60,176 nucleotides of DNA from an uncultured Acetobacteraceae bacterium (lineage in GTDB: Bacteria; Pseudomonadota; Alphaproteobacteria; Acetobacterales; Acetobacteraceae): NCBI GenBank assembly GCA_903918195.1, contig CAIXDS010000352.1, positions 1 through 60,176 on the forward strand. The letters run 5' to 3'. The position numbers and the translations under genes are program-made. The notes beneath the pieces were generated by a model. That model made no database searches and was not told the origin of the DNA. It saw only the letters and a list, made by a program, of their open reading frames with translations. The first letter of the stretch is position 1; each line of letters begins with the position of its first letter. Of the stretch, positions 16,658 through 27,367 are shown piece after piece.

Positions 16658-18241
16658 ATGTCCGCAACGCTGTCCACCCCGACCGCCGCCGTTCCGAAAT
16701 CCTGGCCCTTCGAGGAGGCCCAGAAAGTCGCCCAGCGGCTGGCCCGCAGCGGCAAAACGTCCGCATTGTTCGAGACCGGCTACGGCCCGTCCGGCCTGCC
16801 GCATATCGGCACCTTCGGCGAGGTGGCCCGCACCACCTGGGTGCGGCACGCCTTTACCACGCTCACCGGCCTGCCCTCGCGGCTGCTCGCCTTCAGCGAC
16901 GACATGGACGGCCTGCGCAAGGTGCCCGACAACGTGCCCAATCGCGACATGCTGACCGGGCACCTGGGCAAGCCGCTGACCCGCATCCCCGACCCGTTCG
17001 GCACCCATGACAGCTTCGGCGCGCACAACAACGCCCGGCTGCAGGGGTTCCTGGATTCGTTCGGCTTCGACTACGAGTTTGCCTCCTCCACCCAGTACTA
17101 CACCACCGGCCGGTTCGACGCGGCGCTGCTGCGGGTGCTGGCCCTGCATGACGAGATTTTGGCCGTGATCCTGCCCACGCTCGGGGGCGAGCGGCAGGCC
17201 AGCTACTCGCCGTTCCTGCCGATCCACCCGCGCACCGGCGTGGTGATGCAAGTGAAGGTGGACGCCCACGACACCGCCGCCGGCACCATTTCCTGGCGCG
17301 ACCCCGACACCGGGGAAAAATTCGAGACGCCGGTGACGGGTGGCGCCTGCAAGCTGCAATGGAAGGCTGACTGGGCGATGCGCTGGCACGCGCTCGGGGT
17401 GGATTACGAAATGTCGGGCAAGGATTTGATCGACAGCGTGCGGCTGTCCGGCAAGATCTGCCGCATCCTGGGCAGCGAGCCGCCGGCCGGCTTCACCTAC
17501 GAGCTGTTCCTCGACGAGCAGGCGCAGAAGATCAGCAAAAGCCGCGGCAACGGACTGTCGGTGGAGGAATGGCTGCGCTACGCCCCGCCGGAAAGCCTGG
17601 CCCAGTTCATGTTCAACCAGCCCCAACGCGCCAAGCGGCTGCATTTCGATGTGATCCCCAGGGCGGTGGACGAGTACCTGGCCAACGCGACGCGCGTGCA
17701 CGCTCAGGCCGAGGCGGAGCGCACGGTCAATCCGGCCTGGCATATCCATGGCGGGCAGGTGCCGCAGGAAGCGCACTCGCCGCTGTCGTTCGCCATGCTG
17801 CTGAACCTAGCCAGCGTGGTGAATGCCGAGACGCCCGACATCCTGTGGGGCTTCATCCGCCGTTACAACCCGGCCGCCAGCCCCGGGGAGATGCCGTTCC
17901 TGGCCGGGCTGGTGGAATACGCACTTGCGTACTACCAGGATTTCGTCCGCCCGACCAAGCGGTTCCGCGACCCCGAGCCGTTCGAGCGGATCGCCCTGGC
18001 CGATCTGGCGGCGTCGCTGCGGGCGCTGCCGGCCGAAGCGGACGGCGAGACCATCCAGAACGCCATCTACGAGGTCGGCAAACGCCACCCCTTCGCCGAG
18101 CTGCGCGCCTGGTTCGGCTGCCTGTACCAGGTGCTGCTCGGCCAGCAGGAAGGGCCGCGCTTCGGCCAGTTCGTGGCGCTGTACGGCACGGCTGAAACCA
18201 TCCGGCTGATCGAGGACGCGCTCGCGCGGGCGCCGTCCTGA
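16658..18241 (+). CDS. lysK: Lysyl-tRNA synthetase, class I
   Basis: A 527-residue class I synthetase, the archaeal/alphaproteobacterial type that is unrelated to class II LysS. The HIGH motif appears as [10 protein letters not shown] (about residue 48) and the KMSKS loop as [10 protein letters not shown] (about residue 290). [14 protein letters not shown] and [11 protein letters not shown] are typical class I LysRS segments. It charges tRNA-Lys with lysine. ATG 16658 gives the usual N-terminus ([15 protein letters not shown]); further upstream starts would overlap the helicase gene. The mprF-like gene begins 11 bases after the stop, so the two are almost certainly cotranscribed, which is notable because MprF proteins use lysyl-tRNA. 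Confidence 0.95.
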   Translation: MSATLSTPTAAVPKSWPFEEAQKVAQRLARSGKTSALFETGYGPSGLPHIGTFGEVARTTWVRHAFTTLTGLPSRLLAFSDDMDGLRKVPDNVPNRDMLTGHLGKPLTRIPDPFGTHDSFGAHNNARLQGFLDSFGFDYEFASSTQYYTTGRFDAALLRVLALHDEILAVILPTLGGERQASYSPFLPIHPRTGVVMQVKVDAHDTAAGTISWRDPDTGEKFETPVTGGACKLQWKADWAMRWHALGVDYEMSGKDLIDSVRLSGKICRILGSEPPAGFTYELFLDEQAQKISKSRGNGLSVEEWLRYAPPESLAQFMFNQPQRAKRLHFDVIPRAVDEYLANATRVHAQAEAERTVNPAWHIHGGQVPQEAHSPLSFAMLLNLASVVNAETPDILWGFIRRYNPAASPGEMPFLAGLVEYALAYYQDFVRPTKRFRDPEPFERIALADLAASLRALPAEADGETIQNAIYEVGKRHPFAELRAWFGCLYQVLLGQQEGPRFGQFVALYGTAETIRLIEDALARAPS

Positions 18242-18252
18242 AGGAACGCGGA

Positions 18253-20277
18253 ATGGGCGAGACGCTGAAGCGCGTACTGCGCCACCTGCCGGCGGTGCTC
18301 GGCCTGATGCTGCTGGGCGGCGCCATCTACGTCGTGCAGAAGGAGTTCCGCAACCTCAAGATCGAGGACATCGCGCGCGCGCTGGAGGCAATCCCCACCC
18401 GCACGCTGGCGATCGCCTTCCTCTGGAACCTGCTGTCGTACGGCATCCTGACCTTCTACGACCGGCTGGGCACCTACTATGCCGGCCGGTCGGTCAGCTA
18501 CGGAAAGGTCGCCTTCGCCTCGTTCTGCGCCTATTCGCTCGCCCATAATCTCGGCTTCGCCGCGGTGTCGGGGGCGGCCGTGCGCTACCGGCTGTATGCG
18601 CATTGGGGGCTGACGCCGCTGCAGATCGCCAAGGTGGTGGGATTCTGCAGCCTCACCTTCGGGCTCGGCGGCATGGTGCTGGGCGGCATCGTGCTGTTCT
18701 TCGAGCCGGAGGCAGTGCCGTTCTTCGGCGCGTGGCTGCCGCTATGGGTGATGCACGCGTTCGGCGGCCTGCTATGGGCGATCGTGGCCGGCTACATCAC
18801 CCTGTCGCGCCTGACCCGCGGCCGGATGCTGTTCGGCCACGAAATGGATCTGCCGGGCTGGCGGATGGCCATTCTGCAGGTGCTGCTGGCGACGGTGGAC
18901 GTGGCGGTGACCGCGGCCATCATCTTCACGCTGCTGCCGCAGGCGCACGGGCTGACCTATCTGCGCTTTCTCGGCATTTACGTCGCCTCCTACACCGCCG
19001 GGCTGGCCGCCAACATTCCGGGCGGCATCGGCGTGTTCGACACCGCCATGCTGGTCGGCCTGTCGCCCTACCTGGAGCCGCCGCAAATCCTCGGCTCGAT
19101 CGTGGTGTTCCGCCTGTACTATTACATCATCCCGCTGTTCCTGGCGGGTGGGCTGTTCGCCGGCAACGAGATCATGCTGCGCGGCCGTTCGGTGCTGCGG
19201 CCGGCGCCGGTTCCGCGCATCGTGCCGCCGGCGACGCGCTGGAGCGAACCGGACTTCGTGGTGGCCGCGATCACCGGGGCGGTGAGCATCTGCGGCGCCC
19301 TTCTGCTCTGCCTGGGCGTGGTGGAGCACCGGCCCGACTTCTCCTGGATCGATCCCGATTTCGCCGAAGCCGCGGCCGAGGCCAGCGAGTTCGTGCCCAG
19401 CCTGATCGGTGGCGCGCTGATGGTGTGCGCGGCGGGGATGGCGCAGCGGGTCACCCTGGCCTGGGGTACCACCATCGGCCTGCTGCTGCTGGCCGCCGCG
19501 TTCACGGTTGCCCAGAGCGAGCCGCTGTGGATTCCGGGCGTGCTGCTGCTGGCCGGGGTGCTGATCGTGCCCTTCCGCAGTGCCTTCTATCGCCACGCCA
19601 GGCTGCTCTCCGGCCCGATCGATGGCGCCATCGCGGCACCGCTGCTGATGCTCGCCGGCTGCATCCTGGCGCTGGCCGCCTTCGAGCGGCACGTGCGCTG
19701 GCTGGCGGATAATTCCTGGTGGGAGGTCGTGCTCTCGCCCGCCGTGCCGAATTCGCTGCGCGCCAGCGTCGCGTTCACCGTGGTGCTGGCGCTGCTGGCG
19801 CTGTGGGGGCTGTTGCGGCCCGCCCGGGTGCGCTTCCTGCACTGGGGGGCGGAGGCGCGGCTGCGCTATGCGGCGCTCGGCGCCATCCCGCCGGCCGAGG
19901 CGGACGGCATCGTCTGGGGCGAAGCCGAACGCTCCGGCATCCCGTTCCGCCGCATGGGTCGCGTGCTGCTGGGCATCGGCGACCCGGCCGGCGCGGAAAG
20001 CGACTGCATCTCGGCGATCTGGCGGCTACGCGACCTGGCGCGCCAGGAAGGGCTGGACCCGGCGATCTGGCGGGCCGGACGCACGCATCTGGAGGTGTAC
20101 GCCGATCTCGGCCTGGCCGCCCTGCCGCTCGGCGCGAACGGGCTGCCGCTGGAGGATTGCGAGCATTGCGACGAACCGAACGCCATCCAGTACCTCGTCT
20201 GCAAGGCCGAACGCGACCTGTCGAACCTGCTGCCGCTGTTGCCGAAGCTGGCTCTGGCCGAGGCAGCGCAAGCCTGA
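18253..20277 (+). CDS. MprF-like lysyl-phosphatidylglycerol flippase with a half-length synthase domain
   Basis: A 674-residue polytopic membrane protein. Residues about 10-330 match the MprF flippase domain (PAVLGLMLLGGAIYVV, VSGAAVRYRLYAHWGLTPLQIAKV, NIPGGIGVFDTAML, RLYYYIIPLFLA), and about six further helices follow to residue 530. The C-terminal cytosolic part has features of the first GNAT lobe of the synthase domain (LLGIGDPAGAESD, IWRLRDLARQEG, HLEVYADLGLAALPLG). The protein then ends after a cysteine pair (CEHCDEPN), without the second GNAT lobe that holds the catalytic site in known MprF proteins (about 840-880 residues). Lipid lysylation by this protein alone therefore looks unlikely; flipping may remain. 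No frameshift scar is obvious. Confidence 0.8.
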   Translation: MGETLKRVLRHLPAVLGLMLLGGAIYVVQKEFRNLKIEDIARALEAIPTRTLAIAFLWNLLSYGILTFYDRLGTYYAGRSVSYGKVAFASFCAYSLAHNLGFAAVSGAAVRYRLYAHWGLTPLQIAKVVGFCSLTFGLGGMVLGGIVLFFEPEAVPFFGAWLPLWVMHAFGGLLWAIVAGYITLSRLTRGRMLFGHEMDLPGWRMAILQVLLATVDVAVTAAIIFTLLPQAHGLTYLRFLGIYVASYTAGLAANIPGGIGVFDTAMLVGLSPYLEPPQILGSIVVFRLYYYIIPLFLAGGLFAGNEIMLRGRSVLRPAPVPRIVPPATRWSEPDFVVAAITGAVSICGALLLCLGVVEHRPDFSWIDPDFAEAAAEASEFVPSLIGGALMVCAAGMAQRVTLAWGTTIGLLLLAAAFTVAQSEPLWIPGVLLLAGVLIVPFRSAFYRHARLLSGPIDGAIAAPLLMLAGCILALAAFERHVRWLADNSWWEVVLSPAVPNSLRASVAFTVVLALLALWGLLRPARVRFLHWGAEARLRYAALGAIPPAEADGIVWGEAERSGIPFRRMGRVLLGIGDPAGAESDCISAIWRLRDLARQEGLDPAIWRAGRTHLEVYADLGLAALPLGANGLPLEDCEHCDEPNAIQYLVCKAERDLSNLLPLLPKLALAEAAQA

Positions 20278-20353
20278 CGGAAAGGTAACCGGCCCGAAGC
20301 TTGATCTGGCCGGTCCGCGCGGGCAGGCTCACATCGTGAACAGGAACTTGCCA

Positions 20354-20773
20354 ATGCTCGCCCGAACCGGACTCGACGCGCAGGAAGCGCTGGTTTGCAC
20401 CATGGTACTGGTGGCCGCCACCGGCGGCGGCATTACCGATCGCGAGATCGGGGTAATGTCCGGCCTGGTGCAGACGCTACCGGTGTTCCGCGACTTCTCG
20501 ACCGAGCGGCTGCGGGCCGCGACCGATGCCGCGGTCGGTCTGCTCGACGAGGAGGATGGGCTCGCCCACGCGGCGAAGCTGATCCGCGCCGCCCTCGAGC
20601 CACGACTGCGGGAGACCGCCTATGCGCTGGCCTGCGATGTGGTCGCAGCGGACCGCTTCGCACAGCAGGACTGCCTGCGGATGCTGGAGTTCATCCGCCA
20701 CGAGCTGCATCTGGACCCGCTGGTCACCGCGGCCATCGAGCGGGGCGCCCGGGCACGCCACCAGCTCGTGTAA
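20354..20773 (+). CDS. TerB-like protein
   Basis: A 139-residue all-helical protein. EALVCTMVLVAATGGGITDREIGVMSGLV, LRETAYALACDVVAADRFAQ and CLRMLEFIRHELHLDP fit the TerB/DUF533-like family (acidic metal-binding helices, with D/E in ITDREI and ACDVVAADR). The family is named after tellurite resistance, but most members have unknown function. AGGAA precedes ATG 20354; a GTG at 20336 is an alternative. The gene starts 77 bp after the mprF-like gene and may be read through from it. A hairpin at 20813-20836 follows. Confidence 0.7.
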   Translation: MLARTGLDAQEALVCTMVLVAATGGGITDREIGVMSGLVQTLPVFRDFSTERLRAATDAAVGLLDEEDGLAHAAKLIRAALEPRLRETAYALACDVVAADRFAQQDCLRMLEFIRHELHLDPLVTAAIERGARARHQLV

Positions 20774-20812
20774 TGACCAGGAGCCTGTGCAATAACCAAG
20801 CGACGCGCGCGA

Positions 20813-20836
20813 CGGGAGCCGCCGGGGTGGCTCCCG
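20813..20836. terminator. Bidirectional hairpin between the terB-like gene and the cold-shock gene
   Basis: CGGGAGCC and GGCTCCCG form a perfect 8 bp GC-rich stem with an 8-base loop, between the convergent stops at 20773 and 20862. There is no T-run on either strand, so it is a weak or factor-assisted terminator. Confidence 0.5.
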
Positions 20837-20861
20837 TTGCGGTTCGGAACCTAAGCTTGCG

Positions 20862-21065
20862 TCAGGCGAGCTTGAGGTTGGTCGCGGCGGCCTTGCCGCG
20901 CTCCAGGGCAACGTCGTAGCTCACCTTCTGGCCCTCGTTCAGGCCGCGCAGGCCAGCTGCCTGGACCGCCGTGATGTGCACGAACACATCCTTGCCGCCA
21001 TCCTGAGGCATAATGAAGCCGTAGCCCTTCGTGGTGTTGAACCACTTGACCGTGCCGATAGCCAT
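20862..21065 (-). CDS. Cold-shock domain protein
   Basis: A 67-residue CspA-type protein. [18 protein letters not shown] contains RNP1 (KGYGFI), and [13 protein letters not shown] contains RNP2 (VFVHI). It binds single-stranded RNA and DNA and melts secondary structure. The start at 21065 has a GGAGACG site. The 5' untranslated region appears long (about 120 nt if the promoter at 21196-21224 is right), as is usual for cold-shock genes. Confidence 0.95.
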   Translation of the reverse strand: MAIGTVKWFNTTKGYGFIMPQDGGKDVFVHITAVQAAGLRGLNEGQKVSYDVALERGKAAATNLKLA

Positions 21066-21195
21066 AGCTGCGTCGTCTCCGCTGCAAGCGCCGCACAACA
21101 GCGCGCGGCGCGGACAACCGGGCCTTTGGACGTCTTGAAGGCACCCGATGGGTCGGAGGCGCAGCAAGCCTAGCCAAAATGCGATTGCGCTAGCA

Positions 21196-21224
21196 GCATG
21201 ACCCGAATCAGGCAGCCGAGTCAA
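21196..21224 (-). promoter_or_regulatory. Candidate promoter of the cold-shock gene
   Basis: On the minus strand TTGACT (21219-21224) and TCATGC (21196-21201) are 17 bp apart. This would start the mRNA near 21189, leaving a leader of about 124 nt. The -10 is poor, so confidence is low. Confidence 0.3.
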
Positions 21225-21339
21225 TTACCCGCGCATGCCCCGGACGCAAAGTCACGCATAGTGAGACTCTGGACCAGGTTCAGACAATAGTGAAGCCCGC
21301 AGGTCAGAATTCCAGACTCCGGAAGGTTACAATGACGTA

Positions 21340-21367
21340 GGGCGGAGCCGGTTTCCCGGCTCCGCCC
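21340..21367 (-). terminator. groEL terminator hairpin
   Basis: GGGCGGAGCCGG and CCGGCTCCGCCC form a perfect 12 bp stem with a 4-base loop, about 40 bp past the groEL stop. The T-tract is weak, but stem strength and position support termination. Confidence 0.65.
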
Positions 21368-21408
21368 CTGTCGGCACGAACGCGTCAGCCTTGCGGCGTT
21401 CGCCAGTC

Positions 21409-23115
<1,707 letters not shown>

Positions 23116-23430
23116 TTACGCGGCCTTCTTCTTCGAGGCGCCGCCCTCGATGATGCCCATGATGTCGGATTCCTTCATGATCAACAGATCTTCCCCATCG
23201 ATCTTGACTTCGGTGCCCGACCATTTGCCGAACAGCACGCGATCACCCGCCTTGACGTCGAGTGCCACGATCTGTCCCTGCTCGTTGCGCGCGCCCGGAC
23301 CCGCCGCGATGACTTCACCCTCCTGGGGCTTCTCCTTGGCGGTGTCGGGAATGATGATGCCGCCGGCGGTCTTTTCTTCGGCATCGAGCCGCCGGACCAC
23401 CACCCGGTCATGCAGGGGACGGAACTTCAT
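23116..23430 (-). CDS. groS: Co-chaperonin GroES (Hsp10)
   Basis: A 104-residue co-chaperonin. [31 protein letters not shown] contains the start motif and the mobile loop that contacts Gro[22 protein letters not shown] is also typical. It caps the GroEL ring. The final residues SKKKAA extend slightly past the usual end (family about 95-97). It is the first gene of the groESL operon; the leader starts near the CIRCE-overlapped promoter. Confidence 0.98.
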   Translation of the reverse strand: MKFRPLHDRVVVRRLDAEEKTAGGIIIPDTAKEKPQEGEVIAAGPGARNEQGQIVALDVKAGDRVLFGKWSGTEVKIDGEDLLIMKESDIMGIIEGGASKKKAA

Positions 23431-23499
23431 GTGGATCGCTCCTGGATGTGTCGTGTGGAAGATATCTTCCCGTGAGTCTCCCCTTCGCCGGTCGCGCCG

Positions 23500-23526
23500 T
23501 TAGCACTCGCGACGAATGAGTGCCAG
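23500..23526. promoter_or_regulatory. CIRCE element 1 (HrcA operator) of groESL
   Basis: TTAGCACTC-N9-GAGTGCCAG matches the CIRCE consensus TTAGCACTC-N9-GAGTGCTAA in 16 of 18 positions. It covers the predicted transcription start of groESL, the standard place for HrcA repression. Confidence 0.9.
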
Positions 23527-23527
23527 C

Positions 23528-23556
23528 GATCTAGGGGCTGCCGCCCGCGAAGTCAA
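23528..23556 (-). promoter_or_regulatory. groESL promoter
   Basis: On the minus strand TTGACT (23551-23556) and TAGATC (23528-23533) are separated by 17 bp. The start point would fall near 23521, inside CIRCE element 1. Confidence 0.65.
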
Positions 23557-23563
23557 GCGTTCG

Positions 23564-23590
23564 GCAGCACTCTCGGGTGTCGAGTGCCAT
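23564..23590. promoter_or_regulatory. Second CIRCE-like element, upstream of the groESL promoter
   Basis: GCAGCACTC-N9-GAGTGCCAT keeps the GCACTC/GAGTGC core and the exact 9-base spacer, matching the consensus at 14 of 18 positions. Its centre is 64 bp from CIRCE 1, about six helical turns, and it lies between groESL and the divergent usg gene. Confidence 0.65.
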
Positions 23591-23742
23591 TCATCTGATA
23601 ACACTTGCTTTTTTCTTGCCGTTGCGCACCCGTCCCGTGCCATGCTGCAGCAAGCCGGGCAGCAGACCCGGGAAGCATGAAGTCGAGGAAAACGCCGCAC
23701 CATGGCGTCAGCGAAAGGCACATACAAGGCACGGAGGCGTGA

Positions 23743-24015
23743 ATGGCCGTCGAGACCCAGTTGCACAAGCAGTTGCAGGGATACCGCCTGACCACGGCGG
23801 AAATCCTGTACCACCTGCCCGATCATCCGGCGATGCTGCAATCCTACATCTGGCAGGAACTCGACATCGCGCCGCGCTTCCCGGTCTTGCACAATTTCCT
23901 CGACTTCTGGACCCGCGAGATCGAGGGCAAGCTGCATTCCGTCCGGGTCGCCTCGGTCGGCCTGATCCAGCCGGGGCGTTGGGAGCATGCCGCGCACATG
24001 ATGTATCTGCACTAG
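23743..24015 (+). CDS. Usg family protein
   Basis: A 90-residue protein (MAVETQLHKQLQGYRLTTAE..., YHLPDHPAMLQSYIWQELD, FPVLHNFLDFWTREIEGKLHSV). It matches the small alphaproteobacterial Usg family, whose function is unknown and whose name comes from its place near trpF in some genomes. It is soluble, without signal peptide. It is transcribed divergently from groESL, and the second CIRCE-like element lies about 150 bp upstream of its start, so heat-shock co-regulation is conceivable. Confidence 0.75.
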   Translation: MAVETQLHKQLQGYRLTTAEILYHLPDHPAMLQSYIWQELDIAPRFPVLHNFLDFWTREIEGKLHSVRVASVGLIQPGRWEHAAHMMYLH

Positions 24016-24212
24016 GCAGATCGCGGTTTTTCCGGCCGCTTCACGGCTCGCCGGCATCGGCGGGCTTGCGGCCCGGCGGCGGCTGCGCCATCCCTGCGCA
24101 ACCATGGGGATGCCGCAGCCTGCTGCCACGCCGACGCCGGTCCGTGCCCTGATCGGGCGGACCGGGGCCGCCGCCGTGCGGATGCGTTCTCGGCCGGAAG
24201 GTCCACCAGGCC

Positions 24213-26060
24213 ATGGATGAATCCAGCCCCGGGGACGACCCGGCACCGCAAGCCACCCCGTCCTGGCGCGAGTTTTGGCGCCAGCGTCCCTGGCAATGGC
24301 GGCCGGCATGGCCAACCGGACCCGGCTGGCAAGCGGCCCGGCTTGCGGTCGTCTGGCTCGCCCGGGTCGCCGCCTCCCGCCCCTTTCTGCTGACGGTGCT
24401 GGCGATCGCCCTGTTCTGGCCCGGCATCACCCGCCTCCCGCCGCTCGACCGCGACGAATCGCGCTTCGCCCAGGCCGCCCTGCAGATGGTGGAATCGGGC
24501 GATGCCGTCGATATCCGCTTCCAGGACGCGCCACGCTACCAGCAGCCCCCCGCCATCTATTGGCTGCAGGGCGCCGCGGTATCGCTGCTGAGCCCGCCGG
24601 ACCAGCGTGACATCTGGGCCAACCGGGTGCCCGGCGCGCTGGCCGCGGTGGCCGCGGTGCTGCTGACCAGCCACATCGCCGCGGTGCTGTATGGCGCCAA
24701 TGCCGGCTTCCTCGCCGGGCTGCTGCTGGCGCTCTCGGTGCTGCTCGGTGCCGAGGCGCGCATCGCCACTATCGACGCCACCCTGCTGGCGGTGACCCTG
24801 GTGGCGCAGGCGGCGCTGCTGGATGTCTGGCGCCGCCGCGACCTCCCGCCGCCGCCTGCCGCAGCCGCGATCGCGCCCTGGGTTGCACCTGCCGTTTTCT
24901 GGGTCGCCATCGGCGTCGGGCTGCTGCTGAAGGGACCGCTGATCCTGGTGGTGACCTTCGGCACGCTGCTGGGCCTGGCGGTGGCGGAACGGCAGTGGCG
25001 CTGGATGCTGGCGCTGCAGCCATGGCTCGGCGCCAGCCTGATCCTGGCGATCGTGCTGCCCTGGGTGGTCGGCATCGTCGGCATCAGCGGTGGCGCGTTC
25101 TTCGCCGGCGCGCTCGGCGACAACCTGCTGGGCAAGCTCGCCCACGGCCAGCAGGGACACGGATTTCCCCCCGGCACCTTTCTGCTGCTGTTCCTGCTGA
25201 CTTTCTGGCCGGGCTCGCTGTTCGCCGCGCGGGCGCTGCCCTGGGTGTGGTCCACACGGCGCACGCCCGAAACGCGTTTCCTGCTCGCCTGGATCGTGCC
25301 CGCCTGGGTCGTGTTCGAGGCGGCGGCGACCAAGCTACCGCACTACGTGCTGCCGACCTACCCGGCGATCGCAGCACTTGCGGCCGGCGCCATCTGCACG
25401 CCCGGAAGCTGGCGCCTCGGCCGCATCGGCCGTGTACTGGCGCGTGGTTACCGTGTGCTCTGGCTGATCACCGGTCTGGCGTTGGCGCTGGCCGGACCGG
25501 TGCTGCTGGTGTGGCTGGAGCACCGCCTCGTCTGGCTGACAGTGCTGCCCGCCCTGGTGGCCATCATTCTGCTGGTCAACGCCTCCCGTCAGGTGCGGCG
25601 GGCCGCACCGATCGCGGCGCTGGCCTGCGCCGGGCTGGCGGCGCTGACGATCTCGCTGTCCACCTGGCTGCAGGTGCTGCCCGCCCTGCACGCGATCTGG
25701 CTGAGCCCGCGCATCGCCGCCGCGGTAACAACGCTGCGCCCCTGCCCGGACAGCGTGCTCGCCTCCGCCTCCTACGCCGAGCCGAGCCTGGTGTACCTGG
25801 TGGGCCGCACCACCAAGCTGATCGGGCCGGCGCAGGCGGCGGAGTTCCTGCATGAGCAACCGGCCTGCGGGCTGGCGCTGATCGACGCCCGCGACGAGGC
25901 CGCGTTCGCCGGCCGCGCCCACGCCCTGGGCATCGTGCCACGGGCGCTGACGCGCATCGACGGCCTCAATTACACAACCGGGCGCCGGCTGGCGCTAACC
26001 CTCTACACCGCCTCCCCGCCACCGCGCGACACCAGCCCGCACGCGGCGCAGCGTCCCTAG
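24213..26060 (+). CDS. Glycosyltransferase family 39 (ArnT/PMT-like) membrane protein
   Basis: A 615-residue polytopic protein. After a cytosolic N-terminal stretch and one helix, the first periplasmic loop has RLPPLDRDESRFAQAALQM (acidic D/E residues typical of GT39) and QQPPAIYWLQGAA, the equivalent of ArnT KPPLLYW. About eleven more hydrophobic helices follow, and a C-terminal soluble domain (about 500-610). ArnT-like enzymes move a sugar from an undecaprenyl carrier to lipid A or another acceptor on the periplasmic side. The exact donor and acceptor cannot be deduced. Probably a single-gene unit. Confidence 0.8.
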   Translation: MDESSPGDDPAPQATPSWREFWRQRPWQWRPAWPTGPGWQAARLAVVWLARVAASRPFLLTVLAIALFWPGITRLPPLDRDESRFAQAALQMVESGDAVDIRFQDAPRYQQPPAIYWLQGAAVSLLSPPDQRDIWANRVPGALAAVAAVLLTSHIAAVLYGANAGFLAGLLLALSVLLGAEARIATIDATLLAVTLVAQAALLDVWRRRDLPPPPAAAAIAPWVAPAVFWVAIGVGLLLKGPLILVVTFGTLLGLAVAERQWRWMLALQPWLGASLILAIVLPWVVGIVGISGGAFFAGALGDNLLGKLAHGQQGHGFPPGTFLLLFLLTFWPGSLFAARALPWVWSTRRTPETRFLLAWIVPAWVVFEAAATKLPHYVLPTYPAIAALAAGAICTPGSWRLGRIGRVLARGYRVLWLITGLALALAGPVLLVWLEHRLVWLTVLPALVAIILLVNASRQVRRAAPIAALACAGLAALTISLSTWLQVLPALHAIWLSPRIAAAVTTLRPCPDSVLASASYAEPSLVYLVGRTTKLIGPAQAAEFLHEQPACGLALIDARDEAAFAGRAHALGIVPRALTRIDGLNYTTGRRLALTLYTASPPPRDTSPHAAQRP

Positions 26061-26257
26061 GCGACGCCCGCGAACAGCACCGAAATCCGTCGCATCCCGC
26101 CATTTTCGCCGGCCGGCTCTGTTTACCCGGCGCCGGGACCTATATTGAGGCGCATGCGCTTCGACGTCCGGGACTTCCAGGCTGGCGGCGACCCCGAAAC
26201 GGTCCGGCACACAAGCCGCGCGGGAAAGCTGGCGATCGTCCGCCCGGCGCGGATGCC

Positions 26258-27367
26258 ATGAGCACCGATTCGCTGCAACCGGGCCGCGTGGCCGTCGGCG
26301 TGTTCGGCGCCGAGAGATGCCTGTTGGCTCATACCGGCGATCTCGCCTGCCTGCTCGGCCTGCCGCCGCACATGGTGGTCCCCGGCCAGCCGCTCGCCGC
26401 CCTGCTCGGCCATCTGGACCCATCGGCCACGACCCTTGCCCTGCCCTCCGCGCTGCAATGCCGCACCTTCGATGGCCGCCTGCTCCACCTGACCGCCGAA
26501 CCGCTGTCCGACGGCGGCTGGTCGCTCGCCGTGATCGACGCCACCGCCGCCCATGCCACGACCGCGTCGCTGCGCGAGGCCCGCGAGACCGCCGAGGCCG
26601 GCGCGCGCGCCAAGGCACGCTTCCTGGCCACCATGAACCACGAGCTGCGCACGCCACTGAACGCGGTGATCGGTTTCGCCGAAACCCTGGCGCATGACGC
26701 GGTGCGCCCCGGACCCAGGCCCGACCCCAAGGAAACCGAGGAATACGCCCTGCATATCCGCGATGCCGGGCGGCACCTGCTGACCCTGATCGACGACATC
26801 CTCGACCTGGTCCGCATCGATTCGGGCGCCTTCGAACTGGCCGCCGATACGATCGATGCAGGCCGGCTCGTGCAGTCGGCGGTGCGCGCGACCGAAGCGG
26901 CGGCGCAGAACAGCGGGCTCGTCATGACCGTGCGTGACGAGACCGTGCATAACCGGACCGGCGGTACCCGGCTGCGCGCCGACGAGCGCCGGCTGCGCCG
27001 CCTGCTCGGCCACCTGCTCAGTAATGCGCTCAAGTTCACCGGCCGCGGCGGCAATGTGTTCGTCGCGGCCCGGCTGGACGAGGCCGGCGATGTTCGCATC
27101 GAGGTGCGCGACACCGGCGCCGGCATGGCACCCGAGGATTTGCAGCGCGTGCTGCAACCGTTCCACCAGCTCGATACCCGCCTCGCCCGCCGCGCCGGCG
27201 GCGCCGGCATCGGCCTGCAGCTCAGCCGCGCCATCGCCGAGGCGCATGGCGGCGCGTTGCTGCTGGACAGCACCCCCGGCAGCGGCACCACCGCCACGTT
27301 GCTGTTGCCGCGCACGCGCGTGATCGAGCCTTTCCCGTCCCTCCAGCCTGCGCAGGTACAGCCATGA
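26258..27367 (+). CDS. PAS-type sensor histidine kinase
   Basis: A 369-residue soluble kinase. The N-terminal 100 residues (VGVFGAERCLLAHTGDLACLLGLPP) look like a degenerate PAS domain. A linker helix leads to the HisKA motif FLATMNHELRTPLNAVIGFAETL (phospho-His in NHELR), then the ATPase boxes N (LLSNALKFTGRGG), G1 (DTGAGM) and G2 (GIGLQLSRAIAEAHGG). No response regulator gene is adjacent and no membrane segment is seen, so it may sense a cytosolic signal. The stop overlaps the tldD start by 4 bases (ATGA), implying cotranslation with tldD. Confidence 0.8.
   Translation: MSTDSLQPGRVAVGVFGAERCLLAHTGDLACLLGLPPHMVVPGQPLAALLGHLDPSATTLALPSALQCRTFDGRLLHLTAEPLSDGGWSLAVIDATAAHATTASLREARETAEAGARAKARFLATMNHELRTPLNAVIGFAETLAHDAVRPGPRPDPKETEEYALHIRDAGRHLLTLIDDILDLVRIDSGAFELAADTIDAGRLVQSAVRATEAAAQNSGLVMTVRDETVHNRTGGTRLRADERRLRRLLGHLLSNALKFTGRGGNVFVAARLDEAGDVRIEVRDTGAGMAPEDLQRVLQPFHQLDTRLARRAGGAGIGLQLSRAIAEAHGGALLLDSTPGSGTTATLLLPRTRVIEPFPSLQPAQVQP

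Larger units (their letters stand above)
21066..21408. other. Intergenic region between the cold-shock gene and groEL
   Basis: This gap holds the leader and candidate promoter of the cold-shock gene on its left side and the groEL terminator hairpin (21340-21367) on its right side. I see no further gene or RNA. Confidence 0.5.
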
